Assembly (NCBI RefSeq): GCF_022206305.1
Contig: NZ_JAKOIW010000014.1
Coordinates: 1-64,000, forward strand
From: Gordonia sp. 'Campus'
GTDB lineage: Bacteria; Actinomycetota; Actinomycetes; Mycobacteriales; Mycobacteriaceae
Reading direction: 5' to 3'
Length of the DNA: 64,000 bases
Shown in pieces: positions 7,379 to 15,551 of the stretch. The position numbers and the translations under genes are program-made. Numbering within the stretch: the first letter of the stretch is position 1; each line of letters starts with the position of its first letter. The notes beneath the pieces were generated by a model, which did no database searches, was not told where the DNA came from, and worked only from the letters and a program-made list of their open reading frames with translations.

Positions 7379-9570
7379 CGAGCGGGAGCTCCTTCGGGGT
7401 CGCTGTCGGGTTGGTCGCTGCCGGCCGGGTCGCGGTCGTCTGCGGTATCCGCGACGTTACCGGCGTCGGTACCGGAGTTCAGGTCGTGGTGGTCCGTGGC
7501 GGCATCGCGGAGGTGGAGGTAACCGAGGTGTCGTTCGTACTGGTCGAGGATGTCGCCGATGACCTGTTCGCGCGTGTAGCCGACCAGCGAGTACCCCTGG
7601 GAGCCCTCGGTGAGATAGACCTCGCATCGGAAGTATCGGTCGTCGGACCGTTGTGTTCGAACCGCGTAGGTCGGCGTCGGCGCGGACACCGGCCAGACGC
7701 AGTAGTCGAAACACGCGACCTCTGCGAGCTCGACTCGCAGACGCGGCGACGGCAGACCCTCATTGGTCGCCGACTCGTCGACCGTGGCGGGTATGCCTTC
7801 GCTGGCGAACTGGTCGGCCACCTCCGACATCGCGGGAATCACCGTGCCGGTGATGAACTTCCGTGTCGCGACGCGCCCGGGGAATCGCAGTGTCCCGATG
7901 AGCCGCTGGCGCCAGCTGCCGTGCTCGGTGGGTCCGCGCCCGACGGCGATCACCTTGGGCAGTGTCGTCCGGAAACTGTCGAGCTTGACCGACTCGGTGC
8001 GCACCGCGCGCAACAGGGAGATGCCGATGAGGCCGAGGACGAACGAGAAGGGGAGACCCATGATGACGGTCGCCGCCTGCAGCGTGAGGATCGAACCGTC
8101 ACCGCCGCCCGCGAACAGCATTGACAGAGTCAGCAGACCGATGGCCACCGACCAGAAGACGCGCAACGAGCGGATGGAGTCGGCCATCGGGTCCTCGAGC
8201 CGGCTCGTGAAGTTGCCCATGACGAGCGATCCCGAGTCGGCACTGGTCACGTAGAACAGCAGACCGGTGATCGTCGCGATGCCGATGAGCAGAGTGGATC
8301 CGGGATACTGCTCGAGAAGCGAGTAGAACCCGGCTTCCGGTGTGCCGGCGGTGGTCTCGGCGAAATCCTGGTCGCCCCGGGCCACCGCGAGCGCGCTGTT
8401 GCCGAAGATGGAGATCCACACCAGGATGAAGCTGAAGGGCACCACCAGCACGCCGAAGATGAACTGCCGCAACGTACGTCCGCGCGAGATGCGGGCCAGG
8501 AACAACCCGACGAACGGAGCCCAGGCCACCCACCAGGCCCAGAAGAACAGCGTCCAGCCGTCGACGAAGGCGCGGGCGTCGTTGCCCGGTTGCGGATTCA
8601 CCTGGTCCCAGGCAAAGGTGTCGAGAGTGCGGTCGGCGAAGGTCGAGACGTAGTCGCCTGCGTTCTGCACCAGGCCGTTGAGAAGGAAGTCCGCATCCTT
8701 GGCGACCGTGATGTAGATGAGCATGCAGATCGCGAGGATGACGTTGATCTCGGAGAGCCGTCGAATCCCTTTGTCCACGCCAGAGGTCGCCGACGCGGTG
8801 GCGATGACGACCGACAGCACGATCAGGCCGATCTGGGCGGCCTTGCCCTGCTCGATACCGAAGATCTCGTTCAGCCCGAAGTTGAGTTGCACCACTCCGA
8901 TGCCCAGCGACGTCGCGATGCCGAAGATCGTGCCGAGTACTGCGGCGACGTCGATGGCGTCACCCCAGCGTCCTTCCACCCGCTTGCCGAAGATCGGATA
9001 GAGCGCCGCACGGATGGTGAGCGGGAGGTTGTGCCGGAAGGCGAAATAGGCCAGCGCGCCGCCCATGAGCGCGTACATGGCCCAGCCCGTGACGCCGTAG
9101 TGGAAGACGGTCCATGTCACCGCTTCTCGCGCGGCCTCGTTGGTCTCGGCCGCCCCGGTCGGTGGGTTGAGGAAGTGCGTGACCGGCTCGGCGACCGAGA
9201 AGAACATGAGGTCGATGCCGATGCCCGCCGCGAAGAGCATCGACGTCCAGGTGAACAGGCTGTACTCGGGACGGGACTCCTCCGGTCCCAGCCGGTAGCG
9301 GCCGTACTTGCTCAGGCCGAGGAACACCACGAGGCCGACGATCGCGGTCGCGAGGATGAAATACCACCAGCCGAACCATCGGGTGATGAAGTCACGTACG
9401 TCGCTGATCACCGTCTCCGCGGTGTCCGGTGCGGCCAGCGCCCAGATCGCGAACGCGAGCACGATGACCCCGGAGGAGATGAAGACGGTCAGGTTCACCG
9501 ACCCCAGGCCCGTCGGGGGCGTATCCGGGTGGGCGGCAGCCGGGGACGGGCGAGCGGCGTCATCACTCAT
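7375..9570 (-). CDS. betT: BCCT-family choline transporter, BetT type
   Basis: 731 residues. Twelve hydrophobic segments run from about residue 25 to 545, followed by a cytoplasmic C-terminal domain of about 170 residues. That long tail is typical of osmoregulated BetT/BetP carriers. The BCCT signature WAWWVAWAPFVG (Trp box) is present. The glycine stretch reads GIGID with Asp at residue 120. In BetP this position is Gly153, and published work on a Gly-to-Asp change there links Asp to proton-coupled choline uptake, so choline rather than betaine is the expected substrate. The long upstream open frame is ignored. ATG 9570 has no Shine-Dalgarno but has TAGCGT 8 nt upstream, suggesting a leaderless mRNA. 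Confidence 0.88.
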   Translation of the reverse strand: MSDDAARPSPAAAHPDTPPTGLGSVNLTVFISSGVIVLAFAIWALAAPDTAETVISDVRDFITRWFGWWYFILATAIVGLVVFLGLSKYGRYRLGPEESRPEYSLFTWTSMLFAAGIGIDLMFFSVAEPVTHFLNPPTGAAETNEAAREAVTWTVFHYGVTGWAMYALMGGALAYFAFRHNLPLTIRAALYPIFGKRVEGRWGDAIDVAAVLGTIFGIATSLGIGVVQLNFGLNEIFGIEQGKAAQIGLIVLSVVIATASATSGVDKGIRRLSEINVILAICMLIYITVAKDADFLLNGLVQNAGDYVSTFADRTLDTFAWDQVNPQPGNDARAFVDGWTLFFWAWWVAWAPFVGLFLARISRGRTLRQFIFGVLVVPFSFILVWISIFGNSALAVARGDQDFAETTAGTPEAGFYSLLEQYPGSTLLIGIATITGLLFYVTSADSGSLVMGNFTSRLEDPMADSIRSLRVFWSVAIGLLTLSMLFAGGGDGSILTLQAATVIMGLPFSFVLGLIGISLLRAVRTESVKLDSFRTTLPKVIAVGRGPTEHGSWRQRLIGTLRFPGRVATRKFITGTVIPAMSEVADQFASEGIPATVDESATNEGLPSPRLRVELAEVACFDYCVWPVSAPTPTYAVRTQRSDDRYFRCEVYLTEGSQGYSLVGYTREQVIGDILDQYERHLGYLHLRDAATDHHDLNSGTDAGNVADTADDRDPAGSDQPDSDPEGAPAR

Positions 9571-9590
9571 GGGCCACGACGCTAGTCCGC
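9571..9590 (-). promoter_or_regulatory. Possible -10 element for a leaderless betT transcript
   Basis: On the minus strand TAGCGT (fits TANNNT) ends 8 nt before the betT ATG, and no purine-rich ribosome site lies between. A good -35 is not visible. It is offered as a weak promoter call because several other genes here show the same -10 to start spacing. Confidence 0.3.
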
Positions 9591-9667
9591 CGAGCGCGGT
9601 TCCGGGCGGTTTGGGCGGACCTTGATGAGGGCAGCCGCCCGGACGATCCGATGCGGCGCCCCCACCG

Positions 9668-10420
9668 TCACGCGAAGCGTGCGATGAGTTCGGCCGCAGC
9701 GCCGCCCCTTCCGATCTCGGAGATGGTCGACGCCTCGTCGTCCAGGTGATCGGCGAACGTCCGCGCATACGAGGCACGGGCGAGCCGGCGCGCTTGTCCG
9801 ACGGCCTCGGTCGGGCGCTCCAGTAGGAGCGCGACCACGTCGTCGGCGGCACGGTCGAGTTCGTCGGGTTCGGCCAGATCGTCGATCAGGCCCCACTCGA
9901 GCGCGGTCCGGGCGTCGACGCGCTCGTTGCGGACGAGCATCCGCAGGGCGCGACGAAGGCCGATGGCGCGCGGGAGGTTGATCGAGACGCCACAGTCGGG
10001 CGACAGGCCGACGCCCGAGTACGCCGCCACGAACGAGCTCTTCGGCGACGCCACAACGATGTCCGCGGCCAGCATCAACCCCAGCCCTGCGCCTGCGGCC
10101 GGACCCTGGACCGCCGCGACGACGGGAACGGCCAGTCCGTCGAGGGCGATCAGAGACCGGTGCACCGTACCCGCGAGGTCGGCGAGATAGGCGCCCCGGT
10201 CGGGTGAGGCGGCCATGGCGCCGACGTCACCGCCGCCGCAGAAGATCCGGCCCGCCGAGGACAGTCGGACAACGCGGACCGATGCATCCTGCCGGATCGC
10301 CTCGATCGCCGCTGCCAGTCCCTCCGCCACGCCGAGGTCGAGGGCGTTGCCCTCCTCCGGTCGATTCAGCCGGATGGTGGCCACGCCGCGGTCGTCGACG
10401 ACGAACTCGAGGCCGGTCAT
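9668..10420 (-). CDS. Enoyl-CoA hydratase/isomerase family protein
   Basis: 250 residues, full crotonase fold. The oxyanion-hole motifs are IFCGGGDVGAM (about 57-67) and GPAAGAGLGLMLAADI (about 104-119). The position that is a catalytic Glu in many hydratases reads SPDCGVSINLPRAIG here, so isomerase or other crotonase chemistry is possible. ATG 10420 overlaps the stop of the upstream HpaB-family gene (ATGA), so the two form one operon. The substrate is probably an acyl-CoA made or consumed by its partner, but this is inference. Confidence 0.8.
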   Translation of the reverse strand: MTGLEFVVDDRGVATIRLNRPEEGNALDLGVAEGLAAAIEAIRQDASVRVVRLSSAGRIFCGGGDVGAMAASPDRGAYLADLAGTVHRSLIALDGLAVPVVAAVQGPAAGAGLGLMLAADIVVASPKSSFVAAYSGVGLSPDCGVSINLPRAIGLRRALRMLVRNERVDARTALEWGLIDDLAEPDELDRAADDVVALLLERPTEAVGQARRLARASYARTFADHLDDEASTISEIGRGGAAAELIARFA

Positions 10421-11871
10421 CGCGCAACCGCCATGTCGCTGTCGAGTTCGGTCGCGGCGTCCGACGTTCCGATGGCCGCACGAAGCACCTCGGCAACCGC
10501 GGCGCGAGCACGTGTGCTGTCGTGAGAACGCGCGATCTGCATCTTCTCCGCTTCGAGCGATCCCTCCGCGTGGGTGGCGAGAACCGATTGATAACCGCCC
10601 CAGCGGCCGGTCGTCAGGTCGCCGATGAGGTGGATCAGGCGGAGGCGCTCCTCGGCCGGACGAGCTGCCGCGAAGTACTTCTCGAGAACCGCGCGCACCT
10701 CGGGCCGGTCCCAGTCCGCACCGCCGGGGCCGGTCACGACGAGGCCTCCGGCCAGATCGAGAAGGGTCGCCGCAGCCTGATGGAAGCCGTGCGCGAAATG
10801 GTATTTGGCCATGTTGACCGCGAGCGGGTCGGGCAGCTGGATTCCGTTGCCGCCACTGCGGGATCGCAGGGCGGCGAGGTCGGCGAAACCGCGCACGGTC
10901 TCGGCGTAGGTGATCAATTCGGTGAGCTTGGTCTTCACATGCCCCGCTGTGGCGATGCCGTTGGCCTCGGCGACACCGATCCCGGCTCCCACCATGAGGT
11001 CCAGGATCGGGAGCTTGTAGTTGACCGCGGTGAACCGGTGATAGTCGACGAAGGCCAGGGCGAGGGGGCCGGCCAACTCGGGTTCGCGGTTGAGGAAGAC
11101 CCGTTCCTTCGGCACCCGGACGCGGTCGAAGACGGTCAGGCTCTCGAGCAACTTGTGTCGCGACGAGATCGGATGCTCGAAGCCGTTGCTGTCTCCGTGG
11201 AGGTACGGGGAGACGTAGAGGGTGAGTCCCTCGGTGTCCACCGGGATCGCGAAACTCACTGCCCAGTCGCGATCTTCGGCGCTCATCGCACGAGTGGGCA
11301 GAACGATGAGCTCGTCGGCGTTGGCGCTGAAGGACGTGTGCACCTTGGCGCCGGAGACGGTGATCGAGTCCGCGTCCTCGTCCACGACCCGCAGGTAGTG
11401 ATCCGGGTCCGGCTGACGGTGCGGCGGCAGTGACCGGTCGCCCTTGACGTCGGTCTGCGCGACGGCGAGTGCGACGTCGTTCTCGCAGCAGTGTCGGTAG
11501 AAGGCCTGTGCCTTGGCGAGGCTCTCGCCGCTGAGCACTCGGAGGAGCGCGAACAGCGCGTCACTGCCGACCTCTTTCAGGACGATGGTCCCGGCACCCG
11601 TGCGTGACAGGGTCTCGATCAGCTTGCCCCGGTCGGTGATGTCCGCAGCCGTGTGCGGGACCCGATAGAAGGCGGTGTAGGGGCCCTCGCCGTCATCGGC
11701 CACGGCGAGATCGGGGTGGGTGGCCGAGATCGCGTACGCCAGAGACGAATGCGAGATCGCATCGTCGAACTCGGCGAAGGTTGTCACGTCGTGCACGCGC
11801 TCCCCGCGATAGACGACACGACGATCGTCGCGAAGACCTGCGCGGTAGGACTGGGGATCTCGGATGGCCAC
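10417..11871 (-). CDS. 4-hydroxyphenylacetate 3-hydroxylase / 4-hydroxybutyryl-CoA dehydratase family protein
   Basis: 484 residues. GTG 11871 is chosen because GAGAGG lies 6 nt upstream; the frame stays open further up without support. The fold is recognisable from RDDRRVVYRGERVHDVTT (N-terminus), the DVKGDRSLPPHRQPDPD and GAKVHTSFSANADELIVLPTRAM region, and the long helical C-terminal part. 4-Hydroxybutyryl-CoA dehydratases hold FAD plus a 4Fe-4S cluster bound by three Cys and one His. The His-Arg pair is present (YHRFTAVNYK), but the Cys expected seven residues after the His is Tyr, so a cluster-free, flavin-dependent hydroxylase-like enzyme is more likely. The next gene is a crotonase, hinting at a CoA-thioester substrate. 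An 18-bp palindrome precedes it. Confidence 0.75.
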   Translation of the reverse strand: MAIRDPQSYRAGLRDDRRVVYRGERVHDVTTFAEFDDAISHSSLAYAISATHPDLAVADDGEGPYTAFYRVPHTAADITDRGKLIETLSRTGAGTIVLKEVGSDALFALLRVLSGESLAKAQAFYRHCCENDVALAVAQTDVKGDRSLPPHRQPDPDHYLRVVDEDADSITVSGAKVHTSFSANADELIVLPTRAMSAEDRDWAVSFAIPVDTEGLTLYVSPYLHGDSNGFEHPISSRHKLLESLTVFDRVRVPKERVFLNREPELAGPLALAFVDYHRFTAVNYKLPILDLMVGAGIGVAEANGIATAGHVKTKLTELITYAETVRGFADLAALRSRSGGNGIQLPDPLAVNMAKYHFAHGFHQAAATLLDLAGGLVVTGPGGADWDRPEVRAVLEKYFAAARPAEERLRLIHLIGDLTTGRWGGYQSVLATHAEGSLEAEKMQIARSHDSTRARAAVAEVLRAAIGTSDAATELDSDMAVAR

Positions 11872-11923
11872 AACATTCCTCTCGTGAGTCGCGACGCGTT
11901 CTCGCCGTGCATGAGCGTTTCTA

Positions 11924-11941
11924 CGAGCGAACGGTCGCTCG
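11924..11941. promoter_or_regulatory. 18-bp palindrome, candidate operator for the HpaB-family operon
   Basis: Arms CGAGCGA and TCGCTCG are perfect reverse complements around ACGG. The site lies 53 bp upstream of the GTG at 11871, where a repressor would act. CG-rich palindromes of this length are typical of TetR-family operators. No adjacent gene in the window is an obvious cognate regulator. Confidence 0.45.
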
Positions 11942-12069
11942 GACAGCATGGCCCGTCGGGCGGCCCTGGTCAAGCGGGCGGTGCGGTCGCACCGAAAGAG
12001 TGCCGTGAGAGGGATGTTCGACAGGGCTGTCGGTCGCGGTCCGAGAGTGTTCGATGGATATGTCCGTCA

Positions 12070-12099
12070 TTGCGCTCAACGAAAGCTAAACGCTACGCT
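12070..12099 (+). promoter_or_regulatory. Candidate promoter for the SDR gene
   Basis: TTGCGC (12070-12075) and TACGCT (12094-12099) are separated by 18 bp, a reasonable sigma-A spacing. The spacer carries one copy of an 11-bp repeat (12081-12091). Transcription would start near 12106, giving a leader of about 210 nt before the SDR gene at 12315. The rest of the gap 11942-12314 shows no gene I can support. Confidence 0.35.
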
Positions 12100-12277
12100 G
12101 ACCTGGGTGCACGGCTGATCATCCGCCGGTCGCCCCGCCCGAGGCCCCCGCGCAGGACGACGAGAACGTTGTCGCGGAGTAGATCCGAGGCGGAGTGCAT
12201 CCGCGGTGGTCGCAGTCGTTCGAAGTCCGGGAAGTTCGATCCGTCCACCGATCGGCATGCGTTTGTGAAAGCTAAAC
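12081..12277 (+). repeat. Two direct copies of GAAAGCTAAAC, 186 bp apart
   Basis: The identical 11-mer occurs at 12081-12091 and 12267-12277, both on the plus strand. The second is 38 bp before the SDR start codon. AT-rich words are uncommon in this GC-rich gap, so they may be binding sites for one regulator. No protein is assigned to them. Confidence 0.4.
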
Positions 12278-12314
12278 AGTGGCCATGGTGGTCACCTGAC
12301 TGAAAGGACGTGTT

Positions 12315-13169
12315 GTGACATCCACGCAGAACGGAGCAGGGTCCTTGAAAGGCCGCACGCTGCTCATCTCAGGTGGCAGTCGAGGTATCGGCGAAGCCAT
12401 CGCGGTGTCGGCCGCGACGTTGGGTGCCAACGTCGCGCTGGTCGCGAAAACCGCTGAACCGCATCCGAAACTGCCCGGCACCATTCACACGGCGGCGGCG
12501 GCGATCGAGAAGGCCGGCGGGCGGGCGCTCCCCATCGTCGGCGACGTCAGGGACGACGCCTCGGTGGCGGAGGCCGTGGCCCGCACGGCGGAGCATTTCG
12601 GTGGCATCGACATCGTGGTCAACAACGCCAGCGCGCTGGACCTCACGCCCACCGAGCGCATCGACATGAAGAAGTACGACCTGATGCAGGACATCAACGC
12701 GCGCGGGGCCTTCGCCCTCACCAAGGCGGCGATCCCACATCTGCGGGCCTCGCAGAACGCGCACGTCCTCACACTGTCGCCGCCCATCAATCTCGACCCC
12801 AAGTGGTTCGCCCAGATCGGCACCGCCTACACCATCTCGAAGTTCTCCATGTCCATGGTGACCATCGGTCTCGCGGCAGAGCTGAAAGCCGATGGCATCG
12901 CGGTGAATTCGCTGTGGCCCCGGACCACCATCAACACCGCGGCGGTGCGCAACATCCTCAGCGAGGAACTGGTCGCGCGGAGCCGGACGCCACGGATCAT
13001 GGCCGACGCCGCGATCAGCATCATCACCAAGCCGTCGTGGTTGGCCACGGGGCAGTGCTTCATCGACGACGAGGTGCTCGCCCGGGACGGCGTCCGCGAC
13101 TTCGACGACTACCGTGTCGCACCCGGCGATCAGGAACTCGAACTCGACTTCTGGATGGAATGGAACTGA
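12315..13169 (+). CDS. Short-chain dehydrogenase/reductase, HSDL2-like
   Basis: 284 residues. GTG 12315 follows AAAGGACG. The NAD(P)-binding motif is SGGSRGIGEA (about residues 19-28), NNAS lies near 99, and the active-site YTISK near 170. The long loop after the first strand (AEPHPKLPGTIHTAAAAIEKAGG) is typical of the HSDL2/SCP2-type oxidoreductase subgroup rather than of classic FabG. Members act on lipid-derived substrates, but the true substrate is unknown. The gene is alone on the plus strand and ends just before a strong terminator. Confidence 0.85.
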   Translation: MTSTQNGAGSLKGRTLLISGGSRGIGEAIAVSAATLGANVALVAKTAEPHPKLPGTIHTAAAAIEKAGGRALPIVGDVRDDASVAEAVARTAEHFGGIDIVVNNASALDLTPTERIDMKKYDLMQDINARGAFALTKAAIPHLRASQNAHVLTLSPPINLDPKWFAQIGTAYTISKFSMSMVTIGLAAELKADGIAVNSLWPRTTINTAAVRNILSEELVARSRTPRIMADAAISIITKPSWLATGQCFIDDEVLARDGVRDFDDYRVAPGDQELELDFWMEWN

Positions 13170-13186
13170 CCGCAATCGTCGACCGC

Positions 13187-13221
13187 ACAAGGGCCCCGTC
13201 CTGGCCGGACGGGGCCCTTGT
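13187..13221. terminator. Bidirectional hairpin terminator
   Basis: Two perfect 15-bp arms (ACAAGGGCCCCGTCC and its complement) flank a 5-nt TGGCC loop between the convergent SDR and transporter genes. It is very GC-rich, with only a short T tract, as is common in actinobacteria. Confidence 0.85.
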
Positions 13222-13246
13222 CGTCGCGGGGGCGTTGCAGCTCCTG

Positions 13247-14620
13247 TTATCGAACCGTCTGGACCTGCGGCGAAGCCTGCTCGGCGTGGCCGTCGGAGGT
13301 CTGGGTGTCGAAGTTGCCGTGGTACCGCTTCTTGGCGATGACGTACAGGCACAGCAGCGACGCGGCCGCCAGGACGGTGAGGAAAAGCCCGACGCGCCAG
13401 GCGTTGTCGGGGTTGCCGTTGATGATCGCCACCATGACGAACGGGGCGAAGCCGCCGACGATAGCCGAGATCTGGTAGCCCAGGGATGCGCCTGAGAAGC
13501 GGATCTCGGGCGGGAACAGTTCGGCGAACAGTGTTCCCTGCGTTCCTGTCTGCAGTGCCATGGCGACGACCCCGACGAGTACGGCGACCGCGAACGGCCA
13601 GATCGAGGTCGGTGAGGACGCGCCGATGAGGAGCCACATGGGGATGGCCCAGACCATCATCGCGGCCGAGCCGATGGCGAAGACCAGCTTGCGGCCGACG
13701 CGGTCGGACAGCCAGCCGAATGCCGGTACGAGGGGGACCATGACCACGCAGGAGATCAGGATCCAGGTGAGGACTGTCGATCGGGCGACGTCGAGGTAGG
13801 TGGTCACGAACTGCACCGACCCGGTGATCATGATGTAGAAGAAGACGATTCCGATGGTGTTGGCGCCCGCGGCCATCAGGATGGTGCCGGGGTTACGTCG
13901 GATGACGTCGAGCATCGGAGAGCGCTGCACCTGCGGGCCTTCGGCGATCTTGGCGGCGACGGCCTTGAATTCCGGTGTCTCCTCGAGGAATCGGTGGATG
14001 GCGAAGGCCACCGGGAGCATGATCAGGCTGATCCAGAACGGGATTCGCCAGACCCAGGACAAGAACGCGTCCGAGCTCGACAGGCCGGTGGCGAGCAAGA
14101 ACGCCACGTTGCCGAGCACCAGGCCGATGGGTACCCCGAGCTGGGCGAAGCTGCCGTAGAACCCGCGAAGGTGCGCGGGTGCGTTCTCGGTGGCGATCAG
14201 GACCGCCCCGCCCCACTGGCCGCCCACGGCCAGGCCCTGGCAGATCCGCAGGATCACGAGGAGCGTCGGTGCCAGCCAGACCGTCTGCGTGTTGGGGACG
14301 CACCCGATGAGGAACGTGGCGACCGCCATCAGGCAGACGGCGCCGACCAGAACCGGTTTGCGGCCGTATCGGTCACCGAGCTGACCGGCGAGGATGCCGC
14401 CGATCGGACGTGCGATGAACCCGACCGCGACCGTCGCGAAGGAGTTGAGTGCGCTCACCACCGTGCTGTCGGTGGCGAAGAACGTCACGTTGAACACCAG
14501 GGCCGCGGCCGTGGAGTAGATGAAGAAGTCGTACCACTCGAGCGACGTCGAGATCGCGGCGGCGATCGACGCTCGCGCCGAGCGAGGTGCCGGCGGCTGG
14601 CCGGTCTGATGTGTGGGCAC
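13247..14620 (-). CDS. MHS-family metabolite:H+ symporter (MFS)
   Basis: 457 residues with twelve hydrophobic segments. GTG 14620 follows GGAG by 8 nt; an open frame further upstream is non-coding. The sequence SLEWYDFFIYSTAAALVFNVTFF and the loop motif GQLGDRYGRKPVLV are hallmarks of the ShiA/ProP/KgtP-type metabolite:H+ symporters. Their substrates are small carboxylates, betaines or shikimate-like acids, and none can be chosen here. A TetR regulator lies 227 bp upstream on the same strand. A good promoter in that gap suggests separate transcription. Confidence 0.87.
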   Translation of the reverse strand: MPTHQTGQPPAPRSARASIAAAISTSLEWYDFFIYSTAAALVFNVTFFATDSTVVSALNSFATVAVGFIARPIGGILAGQLGDRYGRKPVLVGAVCLMAVATFLIGCVPNTQTVWLAPTLLVILRICQGLAVGGQWGGAVLIATENAPAHLRGFYGSFAQLGVPIGLVLGNVAFLLATGLSSSDAFLSWVWRIPFWISLIMLPVAFAIHRFLEETPEFKAVAAKIAEGPQVQRSPMLDVIRRNPGTILMAAGANTIGIVFFYIMITGSVQFVTTYLDVARSTVLTWILISCVVMVPLVPAFGWLSDRVGRKLVFAIGSAAMMVWAIPMWLLIGASSPTSIWPFAVAVLVGVVAMALQTGTQGTLFAELFPPEIRFSGASLGYQISAIVGGFAPFVMVAIINGNPDNAWRVGLFLTVLAAASLLCLYVIAKKRYHGNFDTQTSDGHAEQASPQVQTVR

Positions 14621-14790
14621 TGGGGATGCTCCTGCTTGGGACGCCGGGAATCGGGGAACCGTCACGACGGCACGACGGCACGACGGTGGACGGGCGACCA
14701 CTCGGGGCGCGAATCCATCGGCGATCGGACGGGGTGGTCCCGGACACATCTGCGGTCGGGTGTCGTCCACGTCGCGGTCCGGGTAGCAGG

Positions 14791-14820
14791 AGATTAGCCG
14801 CCGCCCGATGAAACAGTCAA
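14791..14820 (-). promoter_or_regulatory. Sigma-A-like promoter for the MHS transporter
   Basis: On the minus strand TTGACT (14820-14815) and TAATCT (14796-14791) are 18 bp apart, one of the best promoter matches in the window. The start would be near 14784, leaving a leader of about 160 nt. That leader contains three tandem copies of CACGACGG (about 14663-14686) of unknown meaning. Confidence 0.55.
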
Positions 14821-14847
14821 CCCGTACTCTTACGTATCGGGGTGAGC

Positions 14848-15474
14848 TCAGATCTCGAGAAGTACCAGGGCGGTGTCCACCCACTGCGGGAGGTGCGGGT
14901 CCCGGCGGGGGTCGCGTCGATCGAAGGTGTATGCGAGGGCGACGCCACGCATGCTGCTGAACAGCATCTCGCGTAGCTGCGGATAGCGCGGGTGGCCGAC
15001 CAGCTCGGGGCCCCACATCTGATCGATACTGGTCCGGATCACGCCGCCGATGTGGCGCTCGACGGGCAGGAGTGCGCCCGCCATCCACTCGTTCGTGCGC
15101 GATGCGGTCCACAGTTCGATGGCCGCCCAGAAGTGCGGCTCGTGAAACGACATCCACATTGAGTCAACGACATTCGACACACGTTCGGCGCCGGTCACGG
15201 TGTCGTCTATGGCGGCCACGACTCGGGCGGTGGTGGCGGCGACCCGTTCGGAGGCCAGGTGTTTGACGGCGGCGACGAGTAGCGCCTCCCGTGAGGGGAA
15301 ATGGTGCAGGAGCCGCCCTCGCGAGACGCCTGCCCGCGCCTGGATCGCCGAGGTGGTGGCACCGGAGAAGCCCTGCTCGATCAGGCAGTCGACAGCGGCC
15401 TCGAGGATCTGCCGCTGACTGGTGATGGTCCGCTGCTCACGCTTCGTGGGCGTCGCGTGCTCGGGTGAACTCAC
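14848..15474 (-). CDS. TetR-family transcriptional regulator
   Basis: 208 residues. The N-terminal helix-turn-helix is clear (TTSAIQARAGVSRGRLLHHFPSREALL, about residues 40-66), followed by a helical ligand domain. GTG 15474 is chosen because TATAGT ends 6 nt upstream and no ribosome site exists, the pattern of a leaderless mRNA. A 20-bp palindrome abuts this -10, so the protein probably represses itself and perhaps the transporter gene downstream. The ligand is unknown. Confidence 0.87.
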   Translation of the reverse strand: MSSPEHATPTKREQRTITSQRQILEAAVDCLIEQGFSGATTSAIQARAGVSRGRLLHHFPSREALLVAAVKHLASERVAATTARVVAAIDDTVTGAERVSNVVDSMWMSFHEPHFWAAIELWTASRTNEWMAGALLPVERHIGGVIRTSIDQMWGPELVGHPRYPQLREMLFSSMRGVALAYTFDRRDPRRDPHLPQWVDTALVLLEI

Positions 15475-15505
15475 GTCGCCACTATACAAGTCAAGCCTGA
15501 CTTGT
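15475..15505 (-). promoter_or_regulatory. Leaderless promoter with overlapping TetR-type operator
   Basis: TATAGT lies at 15486-15481 (minus strand), 6 nt before the GTG start. Immediately upstream, 15486-15505 is a palindrome with arms ACAAGTCA and TGACTTGT around AGCC. Repressor bound there would block the -10/-35 region, which supports autoregulation. Confidence 0.6.
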
Positions 15506-15551
15506 TCGGGGGCTTCGGTGCGCCCCTGATGCGCGGGGAACGCGTCGGCGA

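Noticed and set aside
11653-12303. Possible genes in the gap before the SDR gene
   Set aside because: Frames there begin antisense to the HpaB-family gene and have no ribosome site or recognisable product. Treated as regulatory DNA.
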